From: Acidobacteriota bacterium
Lineage (GTDB): Bacteria; Acidobacteriota; Terriglobia; Bryobacterales; Bryobacteraceae
Assembly: GCA_018268835.1 (NCBI GenBank)
Contig: JAFDVU010000043.1
Location: 1 to 43,505 of the forward strand
DNA length: 43,505 bases
Direction of reading: 5' to 3'
Positions 17,194 to 25,712 of this stretch are shown here, in pieces. The position numbers and the translations under genes were made by a program. The notes under the pieces were generated by a model that saw only the letters and a list, made by a program, of their open reading frames with translations, was not told the origin of the DNA and ran no database searches. Within the stretch, counting starts at the first letter, position 1, and each line of letters opens with the position of its first letter.

Positions 17194-19025
17194 ACCGGTT
17201 CGCGATCAGGATTCTTTTGGCCGCCTCGACGGCCGCAGGTCTGGCATGGAGCCAAGGCCAGACGTTTTACGGAGGTGTCCCGATCACGGGGCAACTGGTG
17301 CTCCACACGACAGTGAATCTGTCGCAGCTCGCCGCGGCTCCTGCCGCCCTTCGAGCCGCACCAATGTTGGTATTGCCCACGCCTTCCAAGGCAGTGCCCC
17401 TGCTGCGGCCTCCGGTCACTGTCCGGCCGGCCATCCAGCCGGCGGCAGTTGCGGATAATGCGCGCCACCCACTCGCGGGCGAGTCGGCCATGCTGTCGGC
17501 CCCGGTGGGCACGGCGGCGGCGCAGGCCGGATCGGCCACCAGTGTGTCGGTCAACCCATTGGCGCAGATGTTTGGCTTTAGCGGGCTGACACACGCCCAG
17601 CAATTGGCCGCTAACAACGGCAATCAATTCAGCATCGAGCCGCCGTCGCAGGGATTGGCGGTGGCCAACGGGTACGTTCTGGAGGGCGTGAACAACGCGG
17701 TCCGGGTCTACACGACGTCGGGTGTGCCGCTGCTGTCGAGTGCGGTCTCCACGAACCAGGTGTTCGGGTTGCCTCCGGCGATCAACCGGTTCACCGGCGT
17801 CAACGGCCCGTTCCCGACCGACATCCGGGTGTTCTACGATCACACGAGTTCCCGGTGGTTCATTCTTCAGCGAGCGTGGGACAACGATGAAGGCGGCATC
17901 AACCTTCCGTCGTCGCATCTGTATCTGGCGGTCAGCCAATCGAGCGATCCAACCGGAACTTATAACGTGTACTGGATGGACACGACGAACGGGCAGAACT
18001 TTTACGGTTGTCCCTGTTTTCCGGATTACATGCAGATTGGTGCCGATCAGTTTGGCTTCTACATTACGGCGAACGAGTATAACGCGTACTATCCGTACTT
18101 TGTCGACGCGACGATTCTGGCGATCTCCAAAGCAGCCCTGGCAAGCGGAGCCGCAACTCCCGCGGCGTTTCAGTTCATCATTCCAAACGGCACGGGACAC
18201 GAATTCGCTATCCAGCCTGCCAGCACTCCTCCGGGCGCCAGCTACTTCGTGGCTAATGGCGGGGTTGAGTACTTCGTCAGCAGTCAATCGCGATTCTCGT
18301 GGGACAACACAATGGCGGTGTGGGCCATGACGAACACCAGCACGCTGCTGACCGCCAACCCAAACCTGCAGTTGATTCGCATCACGATTCCGACTTTGGC
18401 CTACAGCTACCCGGACGTCGCCGACCAGAAGTCCGGACCGCTTCCATACGGGTCCACGTTGATCCCGCCCGGGCTGTTGGCCTATCTGGACGGCAACGAC
18501 AATCGCGTACTATCGCTGTACTATTCCGGAGGCCGGCTCTACCTGACGCTGGCAACGCAGGTGACCGATGACGGTGGAAGGGCCCGAGTCGGGGGCGCAT
18601 ACCTGATTCTGTCTCCGACGCTGCGCGCCGGCGTGCTGGCCGCTTCCGTTGTAAGGCAGGGGTATATTCAGGTGAACGGCAACCACCTTCTGCGACCTTC
18701 CATCGCGGTAAACCCGCAGGGCCGAGGCGCCATCGTTGTAACGCTGGTTGGTCAGGACTACTACCCCAGCGCGGCAGTCCTGCCGATCGACTTTGCCAGC
18801 ACCTCGACTACCCTGCAAATTGCGGGGATGGGTGCCGGGCCGGAAGACGGATTTTCAGGTTACCTCAGTCCCGGTACCCAGGGCGTAGCGCGCTGGGGCG
18901 ACTACGCGGTTGCGCTGGCCGCAGCCGACGGCTCAATCTGGATGGCCACCGAGTATATTCCGCCGAATGCGGGGCCAGTGCAGAAAGCCAACTGGGGAAC
19001 CTACATCATGCGATACGTTCCATGA
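17190..19025 (+). CDS. Secreted protein, probable beta-propeller-like, unknown function
   Basis: A 611-residue protein whose ATG overlaps the stop of the upstream PEP-CTERM gene by four bases. A signal peptide covers residues 1-21 (ending LAWSQG). Residues ~30-120 are rich in Ala, Pro and Val and look like a linker. From ~145 onward the sequence is rich in aromatic and Gly/Asn residues with repeated beta-strand patterns (PSQGLAVANGYVLEGVNNAV, IRVFYDHTSSRWFILQ, PDYMQIGADQFGFYITANEY), resembling propeller-type secreted proteins. Two close cysteines (CPCF, near residue 275) could form a disulfide or bind metal. I cannot assign a named family. It is probably co-expressed with, and may act together with, the PEP-CTERM protein. 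No sortase signal or membrane anchor is seen at its own end. Confidence 0.8.
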   Translation: MNRFAIRILLAASTAAGLAWSQGQTFYGGVPITGQLVLHTTVNLSQLAAAPAALRAAPMLVLPTPSKAVPLLRPPVTVRPAIQPAAVADNARHPLAGESAMLSAPVGTAAAQAGSATSVSVNPLAQMFGFSGLTHAQQLAANNGNQFSIEPPSQGLAVANGYVLEGVNNAVRVYTTSGVPLLSSAVSTNQVFGLPPAINRFTGVNGPFPTDIRVFYDHTSSRWFILQRAWDNDEGGINLPSSHLYLAVSQSSDPTGTYNVYWMDTTNGQNFYGCPCFPDYMQIGADQFGFYITANEYNAYYPYFVDATILAISKAALASGAATPAAFQFIIPNGTGHEFAIQPASTPPGASYFVANGGVEYFVSSQSRFSWDNTMAVWAMTNTSTLLTANPNLQLIRITIPTLAYSYPDVADQKSGPLPYGSTLIPPGLLAYLDGNDNRVLSLYYSGGRLYLTLATQVTDDGGRARVGGAYLILSPTLRAGVLAASVVRQGYIQVNGNHLLRPSIAVNPQGRGAIVVTLVGQDYYPSAAVLPIDFASTSTTLQIAGMGAGPEDGFSGYLSPGTQGVARWGDYAVALAAADGSIWMATEYIPPNAGPVQKANWGTYIMRYVP

Positions 19026-19034
19026 CGCCTTGTT

Positions 19035-19050
19035 GCGGGCCTCTGCCCGC
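19035..19050 (+). terminator. GC hairpin after the secreted-protein gene
   Basis: GCGGGC and GCCCGC form a perfect 6-bp stem with a CTCT loop nine bases after the stop of the 611-residue protein. The tail is TCTCTC rather than a clean T-run. It may separate the first two rightward genes from the regulator gene. Confidence 0.45.
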
Positions 19051-19137
19051 TCTCTCGGCCATTCTCTAACGGACGAAATATGAAGTGCGGATCGAGGTGG
19101 GTGCGTGGGAACACAAGCAGTTAGAAAGGCATATCCC

Positions 19138-19695
19138 ATGATGGAAGAACCTTCCCTGGCGCCGAGTCCGAACAACGAGGGTGTAGTCCTTCTCAACCAC
19201 AACCTCGAGATTGTCGGCTACGACGAGACCGGGATGGCGCTTCTCTTTGGGATGAACCGGGTCGAGGACCGCGAACTCAGCGTCCCTGGGAACATCATGG
19301 ACGCGATCTACGCCGTCAGGAATTCACCGGGCAACGGAACTCACGGGCTGGTGTCGCAGAGGGTTCGATTCCACAACGGGATGTACACCTGCACCTGCCG
19401 CATTATCGACGTACCGCCGCGGGGCGCTCAAGGGCTGGTGATTCTATACATCAGCCGCGGCAGATCGCTGGCCGAGGCCCTGAACCAGATCAGCCTCGAT
19501 TACCATCTCACGGGCCGTGAACTGCAAGCGATCGAAGGCGTTGTGCTCGGACTGACGAGTAAGGAAGTGGCTATCCGAATGAGCATCAGTCCGAACACCG
19601 TAAAGGCCTTCTTGCGGCTGGTCATGGGGAAAATGGGCGTCACCACGCGGGCCGGAATCGTTGCGAAGCTACTTGATCCTAATGGTCACTCATGA
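19138..19695 (+). CDS. PAS-like/LuxR-type transcriptional regulator
   Basis: A 185-residue cytoplasmic protein. The start is ATG 19138, with GAAAGG eight bases upstream; an in-frame GTG at 19105 would add 11 residues. The N-terminal ~115 residues look like a PAS sensor fold (VVLLNHNLEIVGYDETG opening, later GLVILYISR). Residues ~120-180 are a LuxR-type helix-turn-helix: LTGRELQAIEGVVLGLTSKE, then the recognition region SISPNTVKAFLRLVMGKMGV. No receiver domain with a phospho-acceptor Asp is evident, so a ligand or redox signal in the PAS-like part is more likely than phosphorylation. Its stop overlaps the start of the 1,952-residue surface protein (ATGA, 19692-19695), so the two are translationally coupled. 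It is the obvious candidate regulator of this locus. Confidence 0.85.
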   Translation: MMEEPSLAPSPNNEGVVLLNHNLEIVGYDETGMALLFGMNRVEDRELSVPGNIMDAIYAVRNSPGNGTHGLVSQRVRFHNGMYTCTCRIIDVPPRGAQGLVILYISRGRSLAEALNQISLDYHLTGRELQAIEGVVLGLTSKEVAIRMSISPNTVKAFLRLVMGKMGVTTRAGIVAKLLDPNGHS

Positions 19696-22600
19696 AGTTC
19701 AGAGAACTGCCGGCCGGCGCCGTGCGCTTCCTCGGCGCCGTTCTGGCCCTGAGCATGGAGGTTGGCATCGCGCCGGCGCAGGCGGTGTACGTTCCGAACT
19801 TCACCACAAGCAATGTCTCGGGTTACCTGATCGATCCGGCGACCGGCGCGCTTGACAGGGTCGCCGGTTCTCCTTTCACCACTGGTCAATCGCCGGTCCA
19901 GGCGGCGATCCATCCCGCGGGAAAATTCCTCTACGTACTGGATGCGGGGGCCGGCGACATTACCCTCTTTGAGATTTCCGCGCCATCCGGAACCCTGCGT
20001 GTCCTTCCCTGCATCCACTGCGAGGCGCAGTCACCGTCGGGGATGACCATCGACCCAACCGGGCAGTACCTTTTCGTGACGAGTTCCGGCGCGGGCACGG
20101 TCACGCCCTATTCCATCAATCTTGCGACGGGCCAACTCACCAAGGGACCGGCAGCGTCTACCGGTGCGGGCAGCAGACCGGTTCAGGCGGCAGTCGATCC
20201 TTCCGGCAGATACCTGTATGTTGCGAACTCGGCGACCGGTCAGGTGGCCGGATTCTCCATCCAGGGTGGGGCTTTGACGCCATTGGATGGCTCCCCCTAT
20301 GCCGCCGGCTCCGGCCCATCGGGAGTCGCGGCATCGCGAACCGCCGTCTATGTTTCCAATCTCTACTCGGCGGACATTTCGGTCTACCGGATCGCGGCGG
20401 GCGGTGTGCTTGTTTCCGCGGGGCCCACGATACCTGCCGGTGGCGGTGTGACCTCCATCGCGGTCGACCCCACCGGCAATTTCATTTACGCAACCAACCA
20501 AAGTCAGACTTTAGCTTTTAACACTGCGACCAACGGACCTTTTCCGTTGACCTTTGTCCAGGCGTTGAACGGCGGTACGACACCTTCGTTCGTAGCGACG
20601 TCCCCGGATGGGAACTATGTCTACGTCGCGAATGCCACCTCTAATGACGTCAATGGATTTGCCATCTCGGCCGGAGGCACGCTGATCTCCGCCGGCGCGG
20701 CTTCCACTTTCGGTACGGCGGGTCAGCGAGCCTTTACGGTGCAGCACATCGGCGAAACGACCTCTATCGCTCTCTCCAGCGGCTATCCGGCACCCTCCGG
20801 ACCGTCCTACGGGACGCCGGTACAAGTCAAAGGCGTCGTCAGCAACACTCGAAATCCAGGCATCGTTCCGCAAGGTTCCATCACCGTCCGCATCAATGGA
20901 GCGCCGGCACCGAACGGGACGGTCCCGCTGGATGCAGGCGGGGGCTTCAGTTTGTGGTTCGACGGGACGACACAGTTCCTGGCGGCAGGCGCCTCGATCG
21001 TCAAGATCGCCTATAACCCGGCGGCCGGATTCGAAGCCCCCGCGCCGCTAGCGATCCTGGAGACCGTCGCAAAGGCGGCGCCCGCTTTTACCATCTCCAC
21101 CTCCCCCACACCCGCGGTCACAGGGCAGCCCGTGTCCATCGCCGCCTGGGCACCCATGGTGGGCAGCGAGTTTCCGAGCGGGACGGTAACGATCTCGGTG
21201 GACGGCGTCCCGGTGGGCACGGCGCCCCTCGTGAGTGGAAGGGCGCAACTTTCGTACACACCCGCCACGGGGAACCATTCGATCACAGGAAGTTATGGCG
21301 GAGACGGGCTCTACCTGTCCATGAATGTGGGGCCGGTCGCCTTCCACGCCAATCAGCCGACCTCTACCACCGTGACGTCCACTGCCTCTGCCGTGGTCTA
21401 CGGGCAGGCGGTGACGTTCACCGCGTCCGTGACCGCCGGAGGCAGCGTGGGCGGCACCGTCGATTTCTTCGATAACGGCCTGAAGATCAATCCCTCGCCA
21501 GTCGCCATCTCCGCGGGCAGAGCGCAATTCGGTCCATATGCCCCGAGCAGCGTGGGAACGCACGCGATCACCGCCAAATACAGCGGCGATCCGAACAGCC
21601 TTCCATCCGACAATAGCGCTGCGCCCCTGATCGAAACCGTCAATCCGGCGCAGACGAGCGTCACCCCACCGGTGGCATCCGGCGCTTTGGTTTACGGCCA
21701 GCCATCCACGTTCACCGTGACGGTGGCCGCGGTTTCACCGGGGAGCGGGAACCCGTCCGGTGCGGTGACTTTCAAGGACGGGAATTCGATTCTCGGGACG
21801 GCCACCCTTGTTGCCGGTGTCGCCGGTTTCACGAGCGCGAATCTGGCGGCCGGGAGTCACACCATCACTGCGGAGTATGCGGGCGATGCGAGTTTCCTGA
21901 GCGCAACGTCAGTCGCGGCGGTGAGTACGATCGGCCGCGCGGCTCCGACGATGAACGTCTCCGCACGGCCCCAGGGTCCGCTGGTTTTCGGGCAGCAGGT
22001 CAGCCTGAATGCGGCCCTTTCGGGCAATGGAGCGATTTCGGGGACGGTGGACTTCACGGCCGGCGGCCTTCCGATCGGGTCTGCCACCGTCTCCGGTGGA
22101 ATCGCAACCTTATTATATAGGCCCGTCTCGGTGGGACCGATTGGGATCACCGCCGTTTACCAGGGCGACGCCAACAACCTTCCCGCGACGGCGACGCTCA
22201 GCGGTGGTGTGAACCAGGCTGCCGTCACCATCACGCTTTCCGCGAGCCCTGGGACCGCGGTAGTAGGGCAGCCCGTCGCGTTTTCCGTCTCGGTCGCTGC
22301 CGCTCCCCCTGGAGCGGGGATCCCGACAGGAGTCGTCGATTTTCAGGATGGAAGTGCGACCCTGGGATCGGCCAACCTCGCTTCGGGCGCCGCCACGTTC
22401 ACGACCTCGCAACTCGCGCTCGGCCAGCGACCGATTGTGGCCAGCTACCGGGGCGATGCGAACTTCGTTGCCGGCGGGTCGCCGCCGGTCTCCGTTCTGG
22501 TCGTAAAGGCGGTGCCCTCGGTATCCGTTGGCGCCGACAATGCGAATGTCGTTCTGGGGAATCCGGTGACGCTCACGGCTACCATCAGCGGGAATCCCGG

Positions 22601-25550
22601 TTTGCCGGTGGCCGGTACGGTCGATTGGTTCGACAACGGCACGAAGATCTCCGCCGCTCCGGCTCCTATCAACGGGAATGTTGCACAGTTTGGACCCTAC
22701 ATATTCACTCGGGCCGGTGGCCATAGTATTACCGCCGTATATAGCGGCGACGGTACATACGGTCCCGCGAACAGCGCGAATGTTCTGACCATCGTGGTGA
22801 GTCAAGCGGTGGTTACAGTAGCACCGCCGTCGTTATCCGGTTCGCCCACCTATGGTACGAGCGCGTCTTTCGCGGTTGCGGTATCCGCATCCACCGCCGT
22901 CGCCGGCGCACCTGGTGGCACGGTGGTGCTGAAAGAGGGTGCGACAACGCTTGCGAGCGCGCCACTCAGCAACGGCGGCGCGACACTGGTTGCGAACTCG
23001 GCCCTCACCGCTGGAACTCACGTGCTCACCGCCGTCTACAGCGGTGACCAGAATTTCCTGACCGGCACATCCGCCCCCGCTGCGATCTCGATCGCAAAGG
23101 CGAGGCCGGCCCTGTCACTGAGTCTGGTGTCCGAGCCTAACCCGGTGGTTGGGCAGGCGATAACTGTCAAGGCAATCCTGGATGGCGGAGCCGCGGCCAC
23201 CGGCGCGATCGACCTCTTCGATTCGGGTATGAAATTGAATTCGGCGCCGCTGGGGATCGGCAACGGATCCGCACTCTCTACACTCTCCCTGACATCGGCA
23301 GGCGTCCACTCTCTGATCGCCGAATACGGCGGTGACCTCAATTTCCAGGGAGCCAGTTCGGCCGCGGCGCCGTTGTCAATCGCCGTCGCAAAGTCGCCAA
23401 GCGCGGCCACCCTCCTGATGGACTCGGGAGTCACGACCTTCGGACGTACTGTTTCGGTCCTCGCGACAGTTCTACCAGCCGGAGCAGGCAGAGGCGTCCC
23501 GACGGGCACCGTCCGGCTGAGTGGCAGCGCCGGCACGAGCGCAACGGCAATTCTCGCCGGCGGGCAAGCCGCAGTTCCAGCCACACTGGCCGCCGCCGGA
23601 AGCCAGACCCTCAGAATCAGCTACGACGGCGATTTGAACTTCGCACCCTCAACCTCCATCCCACTGGCGATCATCGTGGAACGCGAAGCCACCAACACGC
23701 TGCTTACCGTGCTTCAATCTTCCACCGCGACCACCTTGACCGCCCGCGTCAGCAGCACCGTTCCATTCGTCCCGACGGGCACTGTCCGTTTCATGAGTGG
23801 TGGGAGCACACTGGCCACGGCGAGTCTGGATTCAGCGGGTGTCGCGACCACGGTCCTTCCCCCTGCGACAACGGGTGCGATCACGGCGGTCTATTCCGGC
23901 GACACCAATTTCTCGGCGAGCACGTCTGCCGGCACCACGCTTACGACGACCCCGCGGTCCGCCACCGGACTGACCCTTCGCATCGATCCGGCCAATGCGA
24001 TCGCCGGGCAAGCGATCACTTGTACGGTGACGCTGAACGCCAGCGGCCCGGCAACTCCCTCGGGGCGCATCGAACTGTTCGACGGAGCGATCCTGCTCTC
24101 TTCTCTCCCGGCTGGCAAACAGGCGGTCTTCACCGTCAACCTGGCAGCCGGGAACCATAACCTGACGGCCTCCTATACGGGCGATCCCGGTTACGAGCCG
24201 GCATTTGCCACGTCAGCATTCACCGTCGGCAGGATTGCGAGCGTACTGGCGCTGACAGCTGGCAGCACGGCGCCGAACGCAGGCGACGCGCTCACGCTCA
24301 CCGCCCGTCTGGAAACGCCATCGGTCAAGGTCGCGTTCGAGCCTGGCGGAAGGGTCGACTTTCTCGACGGGAATACCGTCATCGGCAGCGCCGCGCTGGT
24401 GAACCGGTCGTCGACACTGGTCCTGGCCCGTCTCGCGCCCGGACCTCACCAGTTCAGTTGTGTGTACTCCGGCGATATCAACTGGAACGGGGCAACATCC
24501 AACGCGATCGCGATTTCCGCAGACAAGACGCCTACTATCGTGGAAATACGCGCTCTTCCCTCGGCTTCCGACGATCAGCAGACAACCGTGACGGCGAACG
24601 TGACAACGGTTCCGTCAGGACTCGGCACACCCTCGGGGACGGTACAATTCTACGACCTTGGAGCGGGCAAAGTCCTTTCGACCGTACCACTCACCGGCGC
24701 GACTGCGACCGCGTCGATCCCCAACATACTGAAACCCGCCGGCATCATTGCTCTGTACGACGGAGACGCCCGATTCCAGGCCGGCAGCTCGGCTCCCGCC
24801 GGCCAGTTCTCGGTAACGAACGCGGCGTCATACGCCACGCGGGCGGTGGCACCCGATTCCATCGTGACTGTATTCGCCCCGGCTCTTTCGGACTCCGGGT
24901 TCAACGCGGACCTGCCCTTGCCCGCTTCGCTCGGCGGAGTCAGCGTGACGCTCGTCGATGGCCAGTCGGTCTCGCGAGATGCCGCACTTTTCTACGTCAC
25001 GCCGGCACAACTCAGCTTTCTCGTCCCGGCCGAAATGCCGCCCGGCCCGGCGTCCCTCAGAGTCAACGCCGCGAATGGGGCTGCGATGACGGCGGTGATC
25101 GATATCGGACCCGTGTCGCCGGGATTATTTACCGCAAATGGCAACGGCAGAGGCGTGGCGGCGGCACAGACTGTGCAGGTACGCGCCGGGGAGCAACCCC
25201 AGGCGCCGCGGAACGTTGCCACGTATGACGAAGCGGCCGGCGCGTGGATCGGCGAACCGATCGCCTTGGCCCCCGGCGTACAAACATACCTCATCCTGTA
25301 CGGTACCGGGATTCGAGGGCGTTCCGACGTTCTGGTGGAACTGAACGGGCAGTTACTTCCGGTTCTGTTCAGCGGTGCGCAATCTGTTTATCCCGGGCTT
25401 GACCAGATCAACGTGCTGATTCCGCCGGACCTCCGGCTGGATGGATTGGCAACCGTCACGGTCTCGGCCGGCGGTGAGCGATCCAACGCGGCTGAGTTGA
25501 TGTTTCAATCCGCGCTTGCGGACGCGTCTCCCGATGCCGGCAAGTTTTAG
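19692..25550 (+). CDS. Giant secreted protein: beta-propeller, 14 Ig-like repeats, TIGR03437-like C-domain
   Basis: A 1,952-residue protein translationally coupled to the LuxR-type regulator. A signal peptide spans residues ~1-31 (ends APAQA). Residues ~32-350 are a lactonase/YVTN-type beta-propeller with blades such as VDPSGRYLYVANSATGQVAG and SPDGNYVYVANATSNDV. Residues ~355-1705 hold 14 Ig-like repeats of the Big_3_5 kind (~95 residues each), each with a variant of ITAVYSGDxNF near its end. Residues ~1710-1940 match the Solibacter-type TIGR03437 C-terminal domain: NAASYATRAVAPDSIVTVF, then a segment VTPAQLSFLVPAEMPPGPAS, then LILYGTGIRG and LDQINVLIPPDL. Propellers of this type occur in lactonases and also in binding proteins; no catalytic claim is made. 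The architecture suggests a long extracellular stalk carrying a terminal binding head. Its stop codon lies in a 16-bp tandem duplication. Confidence 0.88.
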   Translation: MKFRELPAGAVRFLGAVLALSMEVGIAPAQAVYVPNFTTSNVSGYLIDPATGALDRVAGSPFTTGQSPVQAAIHPAGKFLYVLDAGAGDITLFEISAPSGTLRVLPCIHCEAQSPSGMTIDPTGQYLFVTSSGAGTVTPYSINLATGQLTKGPAASTGAGSRPVQAAVDPSGRYLYVANSATGQVAGFSIQGGALTPLDGSPYAAGSGPSGVAASRTAVYVSNLYSADISVYRIAAGGVLVSAGPTIPAGGGVTSIAVDPTGNFIYATNQSQTLAFNTATNGPFPLTFVQALNGGTTPSFVATSPDGNYVYVANATSNDVNGFAISAGGTLISAGAASTFGTAGQRAFTVQHIGETTSIALSSGYPAPSGPSYGTPVQVKGVVSNTRNPGIVPQGSITVRINGAPAPNGTVPLDAGGGFSLWFDGTTQFLAAGASIVKIAYNPAAGFEAPAPLAILETVAKAAPAFTISTSPTPAVTGQPVSIAAWAPMVGSEFPSGTVTISVDGVPVGTAPLVSGRAQLSYTPATGNHSITGSYGGDGLYLSMNVGPVAFHANQPTSTTVTSTASAVVYGQAVTFTASVTAGGSVGGTVDFFDNGLKINPSPVAISAGRAQFGPYAPSSVGTHAITAKYSGDPNSLPSDNSAAPLIETVNPAQTSVTPPVASGALVYGQPSTFTVTVAAVSPGSGNPSGAVTFKDGNSILGTATLVAGVAGFTSANLAAGSHTITAEYAGDASFLSATSVAAVSTIGRAAPTMNVSARPQGPLVFGQQVSLNAALSGNGAISGTVDFTAGGLPIGSATVSGGIATLLYRPVSVGPIGITAVYQGDANNLPATATLSGGVNQAAVTITLSASPGTAVVGQPVAFSVSVAAAPPGAGIPTGVVDFQDGSATLGSANLASGAATFTTSQLALGQRPIVASYRGDANFVAGGSPPVSVLVVKAVPSVSVGADNANVVLGNPVTLTATISGNPGLPVAGTVDWFDNGTKISAAPAPINGNVAQFGPYIFTRAGGHSITAVYSGDGTYGPANSANVLTIVVSQAVVTVAPPSLSGSPTYGTSASFAVAVSASTAVAGAPGGTVVLKEGATTLASAPLSNGGATLVANSALTAGTHVLTAVYSGDQNFLTGTSAPAAISIAKARPALSLSLVSEPNPVVGQAITVKAILDGGAAATGAIDLFDSGMKLNSAPLGIGNGSALSTLSLTSAGVHSLIAEYGGDLNFQGASSAAAPLSIAVAKSPSAATLLMDSGVTTFGRTVSVLATVLPAGAGRGVPTGTVRLSGSAGTSATAILAGGQAAVPATLAAAGSQTLRISYDGDLNFAPSTSIPLAIIVEREATNTLLTVLQSSTATTLTARVSSTVPFVPTGTVRFMSGGSTLATASLDSAGVATTVLPPATTGAITAVYSGDTNFSASTSAGTTLTTTPRSATGLTLRIDPANAIAGQAITCTVTLNASGPATPSGRIELFDGAILLSSLPAGKQAVFTVNLAAGNHNLTASYTGDPGYEPAFATSAFTVGRIASVLALTAGSTAPNAGDALTLTARLETPSVKVAFEPGGRVDFLDGNTVIGSAALVNRSSTLVLARLAPGPHQFSCVYSGDINWNGATSNAIAISADKTPTIVEIRALPSASDDQQTTVTANVTTVPSGLGTPSGTVQFYDLGAGKVLSTVPLTGATATASIPNILKPAGIIALYDGDARFQAGSSAPAGQFSVTNAASYATRAVAPDSIVTVFAPALSDSGFNADLPLPASLGGVSVTLVDGQSVSRDAALFYVTPAQLSFLVPAEMPPGPASLRVNAANGAAMTAVIDIGPVSPGLFTANGNGRGVAAAQTVQVRAGEQPQAPRNVATYDEAAGAWIGEPIALAPGVQTYLILYGTGIRGRSDVLVELNGQLLPVLFSGAQSVYPGLDQINVLIPPDLRLDGLATVTVSAGGERSNAAELMFQSALADASPDAGKF
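20754..24810 (+). repeat. Fourteen tandem Ig-like coding repeats
   Basis: Repeats of roughly 285-300 bases encode ~95-residue beta-sandwiches recognised by GQxVTFTASV-like openings, PxGTVxFxDG centres and AxYSGDxNF ends. They are strongly diverged from one another and belong to a different subfamily from the units of the giant leftward gene. The count is by eye. Confidence 0.75.
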
Positions 25551-25567
25551 CGCCGGTAAGTTCTAGC
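25536..25567 (+). repeat. 16-bp tandem duplication across a stop codon
   Basis: GCCGGCAAGTTTTAGC (25536-25551) is followed immediately by GCCGGTAAGTTCTAGC (25552-25567), with two mismatches. The first copy contains the stop of the 1,952-residue protein, so the second places another TAG just downstream. Confidence 0.8.
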
Positions 25568-25712
25568 CCCGAAGGCTACGCTTTTCGGCTATGGAATTGG
25601 GGCGATTGCCTGACGGCCAAACGACCCGTATTCTTGACGTGGAAGTCCGCAGCCCAGGTGTCATAGGATCCGGCAGCTAATTCGGCATTACGCCACTCGA
25701 GGTCAATCACAT

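Noticed and set aside
19105..19137. GTG 19105 as the start of the LuxR-type regulator.
   Set aside because: ATG 19138 has a better placed GAAAGG site and the extra 11 residues add nothing to the PAS-like domain; not fully excluded because GAGGTGG precedes the GTG.
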